A stretch of 64,000 nt of DNA from Paramecium octaurelia. Taxonomy: Eukaryota > Ciliophora > Oligohymenophorea > Peniculida > Parameciidae. The stretch lies in NCBI GenBank assembly GCA_905182995.1, contig CAJJDP010000004.1, positions 758,764 to 822,763 on the forward strand. Direction: 5' to 3'. A program made the position numbers and the translations under genes. Below are positions 1-13,269 of this stretch, piece by piece. The first letter of the stretch is position 1; each line of letters begins with the position of its first letter. The notes below the pieces were generated by a model. That model made no database searches and had not been told where the DNA came from. It saw only the letters and a list, made by a program, of their open reading frames with translations.

Positions 1-404
1 GGGAAGAGCTAAAGCCATAAATTTTTGAACACATAATGGAACATTATTAATTAGATTCAGATGGATAAGAAAAAAAATTGATTATTGATGGCTACTAAGA
101 AAATCAAGATACTTAAGTAAATGAAGATGATTCAGAAGTACTCTAAATATTAAAATAGGTTGTTTAATTGATTAAAGAAATAATTGATACTCGTATTAGA
201 CCTACTGTGTAAGAGGATGGAGGAGATATTGTCTTTAGAGATTTCGATGAGAAGAGTGGAGTTGTTCAATTGTATATGAAAGGTTCATGTGCAGGTTGTC
301 CTTCATCTTCTGTGACTTTGAAAAATGGAATCGAAAAAATGTTGTGTCATTATGTTGCTGAAGTCAAAGAAGTAGTTGCAGAAGATTATAATGGTTCTGA
401 TTGA
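1..404 (+). CDS. NFU1: NFU1-like iron-sulfur cluster scaffold, C-terminal part
   Basis: The start lies outside the window; codons begin at base 3 and end at TGA 402-404. The visible 133 residues hold the tail of an Nfu N-terminal domain, an acidic linker, then the NifU C-terminal domain: an RIRPTVQEDGGD block followed by the CAGCPSS motif whose CxxC cysteines hold the cluster. In the family this protein hands 4Fe-4S clusters to mitochondrial enzymes. Several TAA/TAG codons fall at positions where glutamine fits. The stop lies only 28 bp from the convergent TTLL gene. The family call is firm; mitochondrial location is inferred from the family because the N-terminus is missing. Confidence 0.93.
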
Positions 405-432
405 GTAATAAGATGCTTTTAGTTTAAATCAA

Positions 433-2903
433 TCAATCATCATCTGATTTGTATTCTTCTTCTTCCTCATTCATTTCATCAATTTGATCATCATTAATTT
501 AATTGCTATATAAGTTTTTCAATTCTAAGGCATCATCCTTTTCGTCAAACAATAATTAAAATCTATTATTTTCCAACAGATTATCATAAAATAATAGATG
601 TTTCTTATTTGGCGGCCATGCTGTTGATTCAGGTGGTGGTACCAAAGTATCTATAGATAATCTCATTATAAATTGATATTCAATTACCTAAAGGCATTTT
701 CTACCATGGCTGGTATTATTCTGCCTAATAATGGTGAGCTTAATTCTAAACAAGGATTTGTATTTATTTCAATTAGATATGGCTTAAATTTTTCATCAAT
801 CATAAAATCTAATCCAAAAATTTCAAAGTTATAATTCTTTTTGAATGGTTCGATCTTATGATATACTGATTTAATAGCATTTAATGTTATCACTTTTAAT
901 TATGGGTACAGATCTTTATAAAAGTCGAAATGATCATTATTATGCCATTTATCTAGATACCTTTAAAATTCAGCAAAGGATAGTTTGTTTCCATTTTCAT
1001 ATTTTCCATATGCTTCACTATATTTCTGAATGGCATCATTAGTTAAATGAACATACTAATTACTTACATCTTTTATGTCAAACTCTTCACTGGAAGTTCT
1101 TAAATATCCCTCTTCATACCAATAGGCTCTGATAACATTATTTAGTTAGGTTATCAGAAAATAACATCGAATATCAAATTTTCTTTTATTATATAGGAAA
1201 GGTTTCTCAATATACTTTTGAATCAAATAAGTAAAAGGTTTTCCATTAGGGTGATTCTATCTTTTGCTAACAATTCTATGTATCTCATTTAAGTTTTGGC
1301 AGACTATAATCCCGTTGCCTCTATTGGTGAATTCTCCAGGCTTTACTATCCATATACCGTTTCCCTTCCTTATAAATAATTAAATATACTTTTCTTTATA
1401 ATATTCCAAAAATTACAAGTATGATTTATCTTTAACTCCAGAGACATGGAATGTAATGGGTAGATGTTAAAATAGATCCTATTTTGTTAGCTCGTAAAAC
1501 TTTTTCATGTTGTGGAACATTGCCTTTTTATTTCCTAAGTGATAATTTCTTTCAATATGATTGTGAATCTAAGCTTATATGAAGAGATATACTTTATGAA
1601 AATTGTCAATGATTTTAAACTCCTTTTTTTCAGCATATTTTTAAAAGTCCTAAATAGATTTATCAATGTTCTTAAGTTCACAGATATCCTGATCATTCAT
1701 CAGTTTTTGTAAGGGATCATCAAATTTACCGAATCTTGTAGATTTTTTTGATGATTTGGGAGATTAAGGTTTTTTCATTCTTCTTAATTCTGTTGATGTT
1801 GTAGATAATGATTTTTAACGAGTTAAGACTGATTCCTTACTCCATTCTTATAGATTCATAAATTAAGGTACCTTGATTTAAGTCCAAATAAAATTTAATT
1901 CCTTATTATCGGCTTCTTAATTTAATGTCCACCACCATCTTTATTTAAAAGTTTCTTTAATGAGTAAACTGTTGTTTCCTTTGCCAACTTTAAATTTTAA
2001 TTCAATTAAATTGTTTGATGGAACCACATAAAAATTGCTCTATGCAGAAACCATAAATAAGAAATGATGGTAGCTCAACAATTTTGTTTAAAATAGTTGA
2101 TCTCGACTCAAATTTGAATAGTCATTCAATGAAAATCGAAAATTTTGATTTATTTTCATGTTTTATTATGAAACATTTTTTATCTTGCTATAAGGAGATT
2201 CCCTTCTTTTTTGTACTGAACGAGTTGTGGTTTCTCTTTTTTCTATTGATGATGTTTTTATGGATTCTCTTTCCTTTTCTAAAGAATATGCTTTAGTTCT
2301 GATAGCTTATTGTTCTTATAATTTCGATGCTTTGATTTACAGACCCATAATTTAAATGAGATTATCATTATCAAAATCACTTTGTTTACATTAGAACCCT
2401 CTTAAAATGGTGTTCAAAAGGGTTTTAGTTTTAGAGGTCTCCTTGAACCTAGTATAAGACTTTTTAAGGTCGATTATGTTTGTTTTCTTTTCTTCAACAA
2501 GATCCATATGTACTCCTTATAAGTTATTTTATAAATTTGAAACTTTGTCTATTTTTGAGACAATTGAATCTTCATTCTTTGAATCTGGATATACTATACT
2601 TATTGTTGCTTCCTTGTAATGTGATCCCCTTCTCTACTCTTAGATATAACATTTAATATTACATTCATTTTATTGTTTTTTGACCGCTTATAACGCTCTT
2701 GGCAAAGAGATGTGTCTTTAATCGTGTTATCTTTTAGAATAGTATTGTTCAACATTAAACCTATTTAATTTGTTTCGTTATAATTAATTATTTTTGTAAG
2801 AAGATCTCGAAACAAAAGCACTCATTGGATGTACAAGAGTGGGATTGTAAATAGTCTAGAACTACGGAGTGTGTGGAAAAATGGCTAAATCCTCCCTATT
2901 CAT
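433..2903 (-). CDS. Tubulin tyrosine ligase-like (TTLL) protein
   Basis: 814 residues, start ATG 2903-2901, stop 435-433, one intron at 662-687 (26 nt, unusual GAG 3' end) that restores frame between the NTNPCLE block and a RLSIDTLVPPP tail typical of TTLL enzymes. The N-terminal ~450 residues are Ser/Lys/Gln-rich and not recognised. The ATP-grasp core follows: GIWIVKPGE near residue 517, KFDIRCYF near 574, an HLTND block near 620, GLDFMID and IEINTNPCLE near 694-716. The family ligates amino acids, usually glutamate or glycine, to tubulin tails in cilia. Whether this one initiates or elongates, and with which amino acid, cannot be read from the sequence. An acidic tail closes the protein. 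Confidence 0.9.
662..687 (-). other. 26-nt intron with GAG 3' splice end
   Basis: Removal joins two halves of the TTLL C-terminal motif in frame; reading through it meets an in-frame TGA. It begins GTAATTG and ends ATGAG instead of the usual TAG. Confidence 0.75.
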
Positions 2904-3228
2904 TTATTATTCAGAATATTTATATATATATATTTATAAAAATTTTTCCTTTATATTCGTTATAACTTTATTTATGAGCTAAATGCTCAAAAAGGATAAA
3001 TAACCATTTTGAGATTAGGATTTCAATATGATGAAAGAACTACTGCAATTTTCAGAAGAATTAGATTTTAAAATAGTTGCTTGGATTTAGAGAACAGATA
3101 TAAGAATAATTATTATCTAATAAAATAAATCTTAAGATCTTTCTAATATTTTTTACATCTTTAAGCAGTCATTGCTATTATTATTTCTAAAATATTAATT
3201 ATTTTGAAGTATATATCCTATAATTCTA
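2904..3228. other. Divergent intergenic region, TTLL / ABCC transporter
   Basis: 325 bp of AT-rich DNA between two divergent start codons, with a TATATATATATA run near 2922-2933. No gene seen; presumably holds both promoters. Confidence 0.6.
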
Positions 3229-6200
3229 ATGAGCGAAACTAATCCATAAAAAAAACAAGACGAAATAGAATTGGGTTTACAAACTAAAGATAGTGATAGA
3301 AATAATTAAATACTTACCGTATTCAATGATCAACAGGATGACTAAATGCAAGAAGAATAACCATTAAATCAATAGGAATATTAAGAAGAACCTTCAATGG
3401 CTTCAATTCCTGAAGAAGAAGAAGAAATGTTTTATCCTTACTATCATGGCTAGAACAGTTGGTTAATTTCTAAGTTGGCTTTCTTCCATCTCACATCGTA
3501 CTAACTATTTTTGAAGAAACATGTATTGGATAAAGGACATAAAATTGGCGAAAAGCACTTACCTAAATTGTCTCCTTGGGAAGACCTGCAAGAAACAGTA
3601 AAATAATGTTAAACTGCAGTAAAACAACAAAAGGTAGTTACTTGTGGGAATTTGGTAAAAATAATATTTTTTGGATAATTAAAGTGGGTATGTATTGGAT
3701 GCTTTATTGGATATGTTATAGAAGCTATAGGAAGGAATGTATTATCAATAGTAATGAGTAAAGTCATTACGTGTGCTGCTGAAAATGACAGAGAAAGCGC
3801 ATATAATTATGCCACCTTATTGGTATTTCTAAATCTAATATGCGTTTTTGCAAGACATCATGGTTACAATCTATCTATGGTGTTTTCATCAAAAGCAAGA
3901 ATGACTCTCATCAATTTAGTCTACGTAAAATTAACTGACTTGAGTGCCTATTCCATAAAAGAGGCAAACATAGGCAAGATTTTAAATTTGGTTTCTGGCG
4001 ATATCAATTATCTTGAGTTTGTTTTTATTATGATATTCTAAACCAGTGTGTGCTTTATTTCAATGATTTTTGGAGCCTACATCCTCTGGGATAGATTCAA
4101 TGGCCCAATTGGAATGATAGCTCTTGCCATCATTTTCGTTGCCTATCCTATTTAAATAGTTCTACAATCTTTTAATTCAGAGACTCTAAAAACTTCTAAA
4201 CAGTATTAGGATCAAAGATTGAAACTGACCAATGAACTTATTGAAGGGATAAGACTTATTAAAATGTATGCCTGGGAACAAGCCTTCAATAAGATGATCT
4301 CTATTATGAGAAGGGAAGAATACTATTGTTTATTGAAAATCAATTTTAGAACAGCCACAGACCGATTATTTAGTTTAATATCTTAAGTTTGGTCTAGTTT
4401 TGTGTTTTTTATTATCTTATATTATGGAGGCTATAGAAAGACTATGAGTGTAGCAGAAATGATTTCAACTATTTAATTACTTACATTTTTTAAAATCAGT
4501 TGTGTCTTTATGGTTTCCTATGGAATTTAGTCTATCATCCACATAAGGGTGTCATTTACAAGAATAGCTACTGTTTTAAATATTTTAAATTCAGAAATGA
4601 CAAGTTTAGATCATATTCAATTGAAATCAGATAATAATAATGAAAAATCTTAAAATTTTCATGGTCCAAGGATCCAACTTAAGAATTTTTCTTCCTTTTG
4701 GACAGGCAAAGTTACTGAAACCACAAAGCCAACTCTTAAGAATTTAACACTTGATATTTAAGCAGGAGAGGCATGGGCTTTTATTGGAAGAGTTGGTTCT
4801 GGAAAGTCTACTCTCCTTAGTGCTTTTTTGTATGAGATTCCTGCTTATAAAGGATCATTCAAAATTGATGGTTAAGAAGCAAACAAAGGAAATTTAATTA
4901 TAGCATATGTTGAATAGGAACCTTTTATCTTTCCTGACACTATAAGAAGAAATATCTTGTTTGGTAGACCATATGATAAGGTATTATATTAAAAAGTATT
5001 ACATGCATCATAATTAGAAGCAGATTTAACTCAGATGAAATTTTAGGATCACACAGAAATTGGAGAGAGAGGCACTACTTTGTCTGGAGGTCAAAAAGCT
5101 CGTTTATCTTTGGCTAGAGCTCTATATCAATAAGCAGACTTATATTTATTTGATGATCCATTATCAGCTGTAGATGCCAGTGTTGCCAAAAATATATTTC
5201 ATATGGCTATCAAAGAATTCATATTTTAGTTTCAAGTACAGAGAAACCCGTAAAAGAAAAAACCTATTGTTATTCTGGTTACTCATTAAGTTTAATATGC
5301 TGTCGAGTGTGATAAAATTGGCATATTAAATGATGGAGAACTAATTGCTTAAGGTTGCTATGATGATATCAAATAAAGTCTTTATATGATAAATGATGAG
5401 TTGGCTTAATAGTTAAACAACACTAAAGAATTGAAAAAATAAGAATTCGTAAGACCATAGTTCCAAAAGAGAGTAAAAGTTAGAAATTCTGTTGCTAATA
5501 ATCTCATAGGTAAAGAGGCTGATTAATAATAATTGATCACAATTAAAACCTACATTAGATACTATAAATTTTGGAATATCATAGTGATTATACTTGTGTT
5601 ATGTCTAGAAGCTGGTTCTGAAGTTTGTAATAATTTTTATTAACGAATCATTTCACTTTTTGAAGAGTACTAATAAGATAACGATATAGACAATGGCTAT
5701 TATCTGTTAGGAATGCTAACTTTAGGACTAATCCTTGCAAATCTGATAAAATACATATTGAATACATATTCAGTTTTATCTTCTACTTAGAGAATACATT
5801 AGTATATGCTTAAATCCTTAACATTAGCACCAATTTCATATTTTGATGTTAATCCATCTGGTAGAATAATCAACAGATTTTCAAATGATTTATCATTATG
5901 TGACAATCAAACCAATACTGTAAGTTTGGATGTTTTGGAGATTGTTGGTAATTTTTTTTTTGCCTTAGTAACTCTGGCTATATTATAGCCATACTTTTTA
6001 ATTATGATCCTATTTATTATCATCATTGATTATTATTAGTTTAGCTATTCCAAGAAGATTATTAGTTAACTTAAGGAGGTTGAATTAATGTAAAGAAGCC
6101 CTTTATTTGATTTCCTAAAGAAAACCTTAGGAGGAGTAATTCAAGTTAGAGTGTATGAATAATAGGAATGGTTCAGAAAATAGTTCTTAGATCTATCTAA

Positions 6201-7329
6201 TAAATGCAATCTTAATTCACTTACTTATTACTATTCCTCAAGAGCTTTTGGCTTTAATTTGGATCTTGTGGGATTTATTGCTTAAACAGTTGGAATATAT
6301 ATATTCTTAAAATTAGATTTAAATAACGTTGCAGTATTGTCTTAAGGATTACTTCTTTTGATTACTTATAATGATGGTTTACAATGGGGATTAAGGCAAT
6401 TAATTACCTTTGAAACTCAAATGAACTCATATAATAGAATGTTTTAGATTATTGATATCGTACCAGAGGCCCCTCATTATACAAAAGAAGATGAATAATA
6501 TCCAGATTTTCCAAAAGATGGAAGAGTGAAATTTGACAATGTGTTTATGAGATACAGATAGAATTGTGATTTAGTTTTGAAAGGATTATCATTTTAGATT
6601 TAAAGTGGTGAAAAGATTGGCTGTGTCGGAAGAACAGGAGCAGGAAAGTCCTCTATTTTGTAAGTTATTTTTAGAATGTCTGAAATAGAAAATGATAAAG
6701 AATCGACATTATAAATTTCAGACTTAGATATTAGAAAATTAGGATTGCATAAATTAAGAAGCAACATTGGAATCATTCCCTAATCGCCTTTCTTATTTAC
6801 AGGAACTATTAGAAGAAATCTAGATCCTTTTGATAATTTCACTGATGAATAATTATGGAAGGCACTAGAACAAACAGATCTTATTAATCATGTTAGAGCA
6901 TTTTAAAGTGGTCTATAAACAGATATGAGTGATGTTAATTCAGTTTTTTCTGTAGGATAAAAACAATTAATTTGTTTAGCTAGAATAATATTACAGTAAA
7001 AAAAAATTATAGTTTTGGATGAGGCAACAGCCAATGTAGATATGAAGACTGATGATTTCATATAAGACACACTAAAGAAGAAGTTTTCAGATTGCACGTT
7101 AATCACAATTGCGCATAGATTGAACACAATTGCAGATTACGATAAAGTTATGGTTGTAAGTGAAGGGTAAGTAATTGAATTTGATACTCCATTTAATTTA
7201 TTAGCCAATTCAATTAATTCTACAACTGTAGATAAATCAACAGAGTTTTCCAGATTGGTTAAAAACACTGGTGATTAAAATTCTTAAGCCATTTTTGATA
7301 TTGCTAAATAAAAGCAAATCAGAATGTGA
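3229..7329 (+). CDS. ABCC-type (MRP-like) full ABC transporter
   Basis: 1366 residues in one exon, ATG 3229, TGA 7327-7329. Order is TMD1-NBD1-TMD2-NBD2. NBD1 has Walker [10 protein letters not shown] near residue 518, signature [15 protein letters not shown] near 617 and Walker B ending [13 protein letters not shown]2 has GRTGAGKSS near 1134, the ABCC-style signature [12 protein letters not shown] near 1240 and [12 protein letters not shown] near 1262. The Walker B glutamate is Asp in NBD1 and Glu in NBD2, the asymmetry normal for ABCC proteins, so NBD2 is the likely catalytic site. There is no TMD0. The substrate is unknown; the family exports conjugated anions and drugs. The acidic Gln-rich N-terminus is cytosolic. 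Confidence 0.95.
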
Positions 7330-7507
7330 TTTTATTTATTTGATTTAACAGTTATTCAAATCTTGTCTTTATATTCGCTTCCATTTACTTTAATCTAAAT
7401 ATATCAAGAAGTAAATTTTTAAATTCTTTTATATTATTATTTTGTTCTTAAAAACAAAATAAGAGGTATTATATAACAATGTTAGATCTATGATATATAT
7501 AATTTCA

Positions 7508-8494
7508 TCAGAGTTCAAAGACTAGATCTTCGTGATCTTAAACTTTTCCAATTTATTGAAATTAAATCTATCTTAGTTGTTGATACATACATAATTTGAA
7601 GATGTTTGTAGTTCATCCTTAACTTATTCCAAAAATTCATTATGATGAAAATATTAATTATTCATTTTTTTATTTAGTTCTTCCTTTAAGAATGGATATG
7701 CTGGTTAAAATTAATCTTACTTCATTAGAGTATTTAATTATCTAGATAAAACTAAAAATTAATTCTGCTATTACTAATTATATTTAATAAACTCAACAAG
7801 AGAAGTAATTTAATTGCGTGTAGTAATATAATTATCATGCATTTTTTTTCTTATTGCTTCCAACTCTTAATTTCTTTTTTTTATTTCCTCTTTTTATTTC
7901 TACTCTTGATATTCCAATTAATTTTAGTCAATTTGATCTTATATTTTGCTCGGACTTATTTTAATATCATCATTTGGATTCAATGTAGAAATTGGACGAG
8001 GATTAATCTGAGAATGTTCGGTATTGAAAACAAAAGACTTTGACAAAGTATTCGGTACAATTAACAATTAAGTATTCATATTTTTATTAGTTTAAGGTTC
8101 TTAAGAGTAGGCTTAAATTTTTGGTAATTTTAATGGAACAATTAAACTATCATTTTGCTAGGATTTACTTAATTCTTTCATTCGCTTTTTGTCTTCAGCT
8201 ATCATCTTATTATAATTATAAATATCCTATTCCAATTTCTATTGTTATAGCTTTTGTCTTTTTTCTAAATCTTAATTGTCTAAGATTGAATGAATTTAGA
8301 ATCTTGATCTTGGTTATCTTAAATAATCAAAAGCAAACATACTAGAACAGGAATTGATCCTTGACATTATCTAAAATTCTATCTTCTTTATTTCTCTCCT
8401 CCTTTTGTCTTATTTGATTTTCTAGATACAAAGCATATTCCCTTTTATCTATTTGATTTCTTGGATTATAACCACTTTCGAACCTCCTTCTCAT
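7508..8494 (-). CDS. Coiled-coil protein of unknown function
   Basis: About 312 residues, ATG 8494-8492, TGA 7510-7508, with inferred introns at 8318-8342 (25 nt, AAG end) and 7568-7590 (23 nt). It opens MRRRFESGYNPRNQ and then DKREYALYLENQIRQKEER, a short charged helix seen at the start of several ciliary and centrosomal proteins such as the CSPP1 group. The rest is rich in Gln, Asn, Lys and Glu with predicted coiled coil near residues 150-200 and no enzyme motif. The 3' exon choice is the weakest part of the model. The cilium link is a guess from the N-terminal motif only. Confidence 0.6.
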
Positions 8495-9063
8495 TATTAA
8501 TTAATAAATTACAATAAAATTAATACTTTAGTAGATGTAGAAGGAAAATAACAATTCAATATAAATGTGATTATTCAATATCTAGAATACATTCACAGAA
8601 TAAAATTGACTTATTAATTACCAATTGAAGGTTATAATAGCATATATATATTGTTATAATAGGATAATATATTCTCTAAGAAATTAAAATCTTGCTTTTT
8701 TACTTTTTCACAATATTCGAGACATATATTTATTGGATTAAATTTAAACCATTTCTATAGGTCTATTCCTAATCGTTAATGACTTAATTTCTTTTTCTCA
8801 AAATTTAGGTATTTTAAAAATGAATTCTTTATCCAAATAATTAATGAAAGGTTTATAATAAAAAATTAAAATATGTATTTAATATATAATAATTCACCAA
8901 AAGATGCAGAAAAAAGCCATGATCGCTCTTAATCTATTTCCAAAATCAAATTGATTATCTCCCATATTATTCAACAAATTTTAGTTTAGCCCTATAATTT
9001 GCTATGAAGCAAAGAAGGCAAAAATTTAATCTAAGCTTGGTTAGTAAATTGAAAAATCTGTAA
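8495..9063. other. Intergenic, coiled-coil gene / ABCA gene
   Basis: 569 bp, AT-rich. The only coding hint is a 23-codon minus-strand ORF at 8894-8965 (MGDNQFDFGN then a hydrophobic stretch), too short to call. Confidence 0.5.
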
Positions 9064-12000
9064 TCAATAATTATTTTTGTTTAAGTTCTAATTATAAGTA
9101 CTAGAAGAGATGGGATAACCTGAAATATCCTGATGGAATTTAGTAGGATAAATAACTAAAAATTATTGAATAATATATTACTTTTCTCTGTATTCAAAGA
9201 CAGGTTGTAACTGGAATTACTGTGACAATTATAGCCAAATAGTTTGATGCACTTGTTCTTTTCTACCGATATTACATTTCACACTAAATCTAGCTTACTC
9301 TCCTAACTAGGCTCTTAATTCATTTATAGTTCCTTAAGTAATTAAAAACCCATTGACCATGATTCCAATCCTATTACAAATACTTTAAGCCTCTTATAAT
9401 GAATGAGTGGTTAATAGAACTGAAGCATCATTGTTTATGGTAGATTATAATAGCATCTATTGTATAATCCTTCTAGATTTTGGATCCAACCCAGTTGTAG
9501 GTTCATCCATAAACAATCTATTTGAGCCTCCAATCAATGCTATTCCAATTTGTACCTTCCTTCTTTCCCCTCCACTCAAGTACTCTACTTTTCTGTCCTT
9601 TATATCATACATGTCAAGAGCCTTCAAATAAACTTCAATTGCATTTTCCAAGTTTTCTTAGCCTTTCAAAGCTCCATAAATGCTGAGATGTTAATAAACA
9701 GTTAGAGTAGGATAGAATGGACAAAACTATGGTACCAACCCAAGATTGGACTCTGAGTCTCTAACTCTTACTTAACCTGTAGTAGGCTGATCAAACTTAC
9801 TGATCATATTAAAGGTAGTTGATTTTCCAGCGCCATTTGGTCCAAGCAATCCATAGATTTCTTTTTATTTTACTTGGAATGATAGTTTGTGAACTGTCTC
9901 CACTACTCCAATTTTCTTTGTTAATTCTTACACATCAACGACAGCATCAGTATCACTCATGTCTGGTTGAATTTACTTATATTACCCTTTGTCAAGTTAT
10001 TATAGGATGAAATAGTAAACAACTCCTCCAAGTATTAGGTATAAAATGCAAGAGAAATAACTAAAAATAGCTCCATTCAATAAAATGGGACTCATTGCAA
10101 AACCCATGTAACAAGCTGAATATGGCGATAATATCATCAATAACATTGAAAACATATTTAACCCCAAAGGACATGAAGGTTAAGCAGTGTATAGCATGAG
10201 TATGAAAAAGAACAGGAAAAATACAAAAAATTATAGTAATGGAGCACCTACATAAACTCGTTGTGAATTTCCATAGAAAACTGCTATGCAATTGGCAAAG
10301 CAGCTCAATGAGACTCCGAAAACTGTTACTAAGAGGAAAACTCCAAAAATATGCTATCCAAAATGACCAATATCATAGATATACAATAGAGTTGCTGTGA
10401 AGAGACCTTCAATAATTGATGGCACTATGTCAGTGAGAACATTACTCAACCAATAGGTGTGTATTTGGACTCCACTTGCATACATATACTATTTAATTTT
10501 AGTATCTTTTTCATCCAATTGAATCATTACATATAAAGTAGAGGTGAAAGCCTTAATTGTCAAATACAAGAAGACAAACAAAAAGGAAGATTACAACCCA
10601 AATATGACGGCTATGTAGATAAATGGTAATGGGAATAAATATTTCCACTGTTTGTCTGTGGAACTAAACAAAACCAATAGTTTTCTCTATGCTAAACTAA
10701 ACAATTAAGCTTTGAACTCTATCTTTGGTTTCTATTAAAATACTCTTTAGGCATTCAAATCAATATTCTAGGTACCGTATTAATAATCAATAGCAAGATA
10801 GGAATCTTCAAGAGAATTTAACTAAAGTGAGAATTTACTTTGTGAGTTTTCTTCTAGATAATTTAAGAGCTCATGAAATAAGTGAATTTTATTGACTGGT
10901 AATACACTCTTTAAAGAATTTGGAGCACATTAAATTACTGGAGTGTAACTGTCTATTTTTTAGAGTTAAGTTTAAATTCTTGGTTTCTCTATTAATAATT
11001 AATTTTGATCCTAAAAGTCCATTTGTAAATGATAACCTACTCCGAAGTTAAGTTTTATAAAATCAGGAGTGCCTTAGGTTACAATTTACCCATTCATCAG
11101 AATTCCAACTCTAGAGGCTAATTCATCAGCTTCTTCCATATGATGAGTGGTCATTATGATTACTCGATTCAATCTCATTTATTTAATGACATCCCAAATT
11201 TATTATCTTGTCAATGCATCCATTCCTGATGATGGTTCATCCAAGAACACAATTTTAGAATTTCCAATTAGAGATATTGCCAAACTCAATTTCCTCTTAT
11301 TTCCACCACTCAATTGATCTGCCTTCATGTTAGCTTCATTTAGTAATTGGCAAACTTATAAAATATAATTGATTTGTTGTTATAATTCTTAATCTTCAAT
11401 GCCTCTCAATTATCCGTAGAACTTCAAATGCTCATAGACATTCAGTTCTGAATAAAGGACATCTTTTTATAAGCATATTCCAATCTGATTCTTGAATTGC
11501 TTATTATCTATACTTTATCCTAAGATGTTGATTTTCCCTTTAGTTTTTTCTGATAATCCAGATAATATATTAATTAAAGTGGATTTACCAGCTCCATTTG
11601 GTCCCAATAGACAATAAATTTCATTTTAATATATCTCCATATTGAGTGACCTGAGAATATATTGATTTTCAATCTTCTTCCACATATTTTCTACTTAGAT
11701 ATATGGTTATCCTTGATTTTCTACAAGTTAATCTTAAATATTCAGCATAGGTTTGTAGAGTTAATATGGCTCAGAATCTTAATTATTAACATTAGGATTT
11801 GATTCATCATCAAAATCAGTATAGGTTTTATTGTTCTTTTTGCAATAATCGCATAAGAAGAAATACTTTTTAGATCCACTCAACACTTAATCGAAATACA
11901 TAAAGCCGAGTGAATAAGCCACTATCTAAACAATTAAACAAGTGATGTAGATTCCAGGATTTAAGAAGTATTCTTACTCACTATAGAGCCAATGCGAACT

Positions 12001-12615
12001 TAATAATAGCATTTAGAATGCGGTTTACGGTACAAACAATGTTGGTAATTGGCCAAGGAATGTTAATTTCGGCTCTGGTGCAAAATTGGAAATCACAACA
12101 AATGTTAATACTACATTCAATAGTCCGATGAGTTCACTTGCCTTATTTTAGTTTTTGGAAAATGAACTTAAAAATAATACCAAAGATGCTAAGGCACAAG
12201 AATATAAAATGAATCCTAAAAATAACATATCAATTCTTAAATATCCTTTGCCTGCCTCGTTGAGTCTGAATATAATAAATGGTATTATATAGAGCAGCGA
12301 AACACCAATAGTCAATACAAAAAATGTTATAATCCAGGATGCATAATAGGCATTTGAACTTAATCCCATTTATTATTACAGCTTCTTAAAGTTAGAGCTC
12401 TTTTCTCTAATAATCAATATTAACGAGTGTCGTAATGCTCCATTATTATTTAAGCAAACAAAGATCAATAAAATGTAATATGTGTCATTATTTTTGTAGG
12501 TAAAGATTATTGATAAAATAGCACTTAATATCGGAACGTATAAGTTTACCCAGAATTATTTTGATCTGAAGTGTAAGGTGAAATTCTTATCTAATAAAGT
12601 TTTTAGTTAATTCAT
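9064..12615 (-). CDS. Compact ABCA-type ABC transporter
   Basis: 1183 residues, one exon, ATG 12615-12613, TGA 9066-9064. The N-terminus ([12 protein letters not shown]) and the order TMD-NBD-TMD-NBD match ABCA lipid transporters. NBD1 shows GPNGAGKST near residue 338, [12 protein letters not shown] near 435 and [11 protein letters not shown] near 457. NBD2 shows GPNGAGKST near 928, [12 protein letters not shown] near 1011 and [11 protein letters not shown] near 1038. Both Walker B glutamates are present. Unlike animal ABCA1-type proteins, neither membrane domain carries a large extracellular domain, so the protein is about half the usual ABCA1 length; short ABCAs of this kind are common in protists. 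Its substrate, probably a lipid, is inferred. Confidence 0.93.
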
Positions 12616-13269
12616 ATATACAATTATTTAATGATTATAATATTAATATTTTTATATTATTACTTATAACACCATATAGAAACAAATTACATATGGATGT
12701 AATTTAATAATCTCAATAATTATTAAACTTATTTTCTCATTCAAATTTTGATTAACCAATTAGACTCAATTTATTCATTAATTGTGAATAGTACGAAATA
12801 AATCTGTTTTCATTTTCACCTCATTGAATGTTTTAATTTGCTCAGATCTATCTATAATTAGTTTGGATATTATAAATTAGAGGAACTATGATTATCTAAA
12901 CTAAATTTTAATTAAAAATTTAATTTTACATCAATTATAAATAATATATGGATAGCTAGTTTTCTAAATTTACTAAACTAAAGCTGAACCAATTATTTTA
13001 TATAAATTACTATCTCTAATACATATAATTTAATAGACCCTCTATATAGCAATAAAAATAAATGAATATATTAAAAAAAAAATCTCTTAAATTTGCACAT
13101 GTTTTATCCTTATATAGAAATAAAGAAGAATAATTTAGGATTCTCATTCATTGACTAGTTCTCTAGGGTGGTATTTTATAAACTATTATCTTTATTGAAT
13201 AGAATAAATTAATCTTTTATATGTAGATTATTTATTTTGAAGATTTATAAAATAAATTTAAATACCTTG
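12616..13269. other. Divergent intergenic region, ABCA / chitin synthase
   Basis: 654 bp of very AT-rich DNA between divergent starts. No ORF, RNA gene or strong repeat recognised. Confidence 0.55.

Noticed and set aside
2920-2935. Telomere or simple-repeat array
   Set aside because: Only short TA runs are present; no GGGGTT/GGGTTT-type repeats occur anywhere in the window.
3576-3761. A separate short ORF inside the ABCC gene region
   Set aside because: It is out of frame with a 1366-residue continuous ABCC protein and encodes nothing recognisable.
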